From positions 1-13,991 of the forward strand of contig JAYVXS010000196.1 in NCBI GenBank assembly GCA_043784965.1: 13,991 bases of DNA, given 5' to 3'. Numbering within the stretch: position 1 is the stretch's first letter; each line of letters begins with the position of its first letter. Under the pieces are notes generated by a model. That model made no database searches and was not told the origin of the DNA. It saw only the letters and a list, made by a program, of their open reading frames with translations. This DNA comes from JAYTQQ01 sp043784965. GTDB lineage: Bacteria; Bdellovibrionota; Bdellovibrionia; Bdellovibrionales; JAMPXM01. Positions 13,673 through 13,991 of the stretch are shown piece by piece. The position numbers were made by a program, and so were the translations under genes.

Positions 13673-13991
13673 AAAAACGAATTTTCACGATTTTAGTTTC
13701 AGCTCTTTTACTGCTGAGTCCAAAGCCTGCGAAAGCAGATTTATTTGGCGGCGACGTTCTGGTGCTAACCCAAATTTTAGCCCAGGCCATTCAGACCGTC
13801 ATCACCCTTAAAAGTGTTCTTGAAAATGGAAAGGACTCACTTGATCTATTGCGTGACATCAATGCTGGCGTCAGGAGCGGACTCGATCTCATTCGAATCG
13901 TGAATCCTAATTTCAATCCCGGCGTGTACGGAAATCTGAATGACGCAGACTCTGTTCTGCGGGCGCTTCGGGCCGTTTACGGCACCATTCC
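13669..13991 (+). CDS. Exported secretion-operon protein, possibly VirB5/TrbJ-like, truncated by window end
   Basis: 107 codons are visible before the window ends. The start has a clear signal peptide (MKKR, hydrophobic ILVSALLLL core, cleavage likely after AKA at residue 23), followed by DLFGGDVLVLTQILAQAIQTV and a heptad-like helical stretch. A short mature N terminus leading into long helices is the plan of VirB5/TrbJ proteins, the minor pilus-tip components. The place right after VirB4 fits, but the visible sequence has no decisive motif. The ATG overlaps the ATPase stop as ATGA and has AAGGAGGTG upstream. This gene was read directly from the sequence. Another periplasmic component is the main alternative. 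Confidence 0.6.
   Translation, partial: MKKRIFTILVSALLLLSPKPAKADLFGGDVLVLTQILAQAIQTVITLKSVLENGKDSLDLLRDINAGVRSGLDLIRIVNPNFNPGVYGNLNDADSVLRALRAVYGTI

Noticed and set aside
1..13991. CRISPR arrays, tRNA or rRNA genes, complete insertion sequences
   Set aside because: No regularly spaced repeats, no cloverleaf-like or rRNA-like sequence, and no transposase gene were seen on reading both strands.

Overview
The window looks like chromosome or integrated-element DNA of a Gram-negative bacterium of moderate GC. Many Sec-exported proteins, a sigma-54 response regulator, dense ATGA-coupled operons and an F-type/VirB-type conjugation cluster are reminiscent of Bdellovibrio-like bacteria (Bdellovibrionota). 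That placement is an inference from style; no phylogenetic marker gene is present.

Layout: (1) 1-2790: the tail of a possible small reading frame (91-339) overlaps by ATGA a large, cysteine-containing, exported protein of unknown function (336-2759). Short inverted repeats of the type GGTGGC/GCCACC sit at its start codon and just after its stop. (2) 2791-8569: a regulatory region with two perfect 7-bp inverted repeats and a sigma-54-like -24/-12 element, then a five-gene operon: NtrC-type response regulator, 93-aa exported protein, family-5 (oligopeptide/dipeptide type) solute-binding protein, compact YcaO-like protein, and membrane histidine kinase with a C-terminal receiver-like domain. (3) 8570-9357: an AT-rich reverse-strand pair, a ribbon-helix-helix protein followed by an unknown protein whose reading frame seems to be cut by one in-frame TAA. 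(4) 9358-9706: non-coding, with two more copies of the short palindrome and the leader of the next operon. (5) 9707-13991: start of a type IV secretion operon: three small unknown proteins (one a zinc ribbon), VirB2-like pilin, VirB3/TraL-like protein, VirB4/TraC ATPase, and the N-terminal part of an exported, possibly VirB5/TrbJ-like protein cut by the window end.

Working model for the central operon (inference): the periplasmic binding protein and/or the small exported protein present a signal to the histidine kinase; the kinase phosphorylates the sigma-54 activator; the activator may stimulate its own operon through the palindromes upstream of the -24/-12 site. The YcaO-like protein is the unexpected member. 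YcaO enzymes activate peptide amides with ATP to make azolines or thioamides, so the operon may couple a peptide or protein modification to signalling. No obvious RiPP precursor, dehydrogenase or ABC permease is visible in the window. This operon is the best candidate here for an undescribed system.
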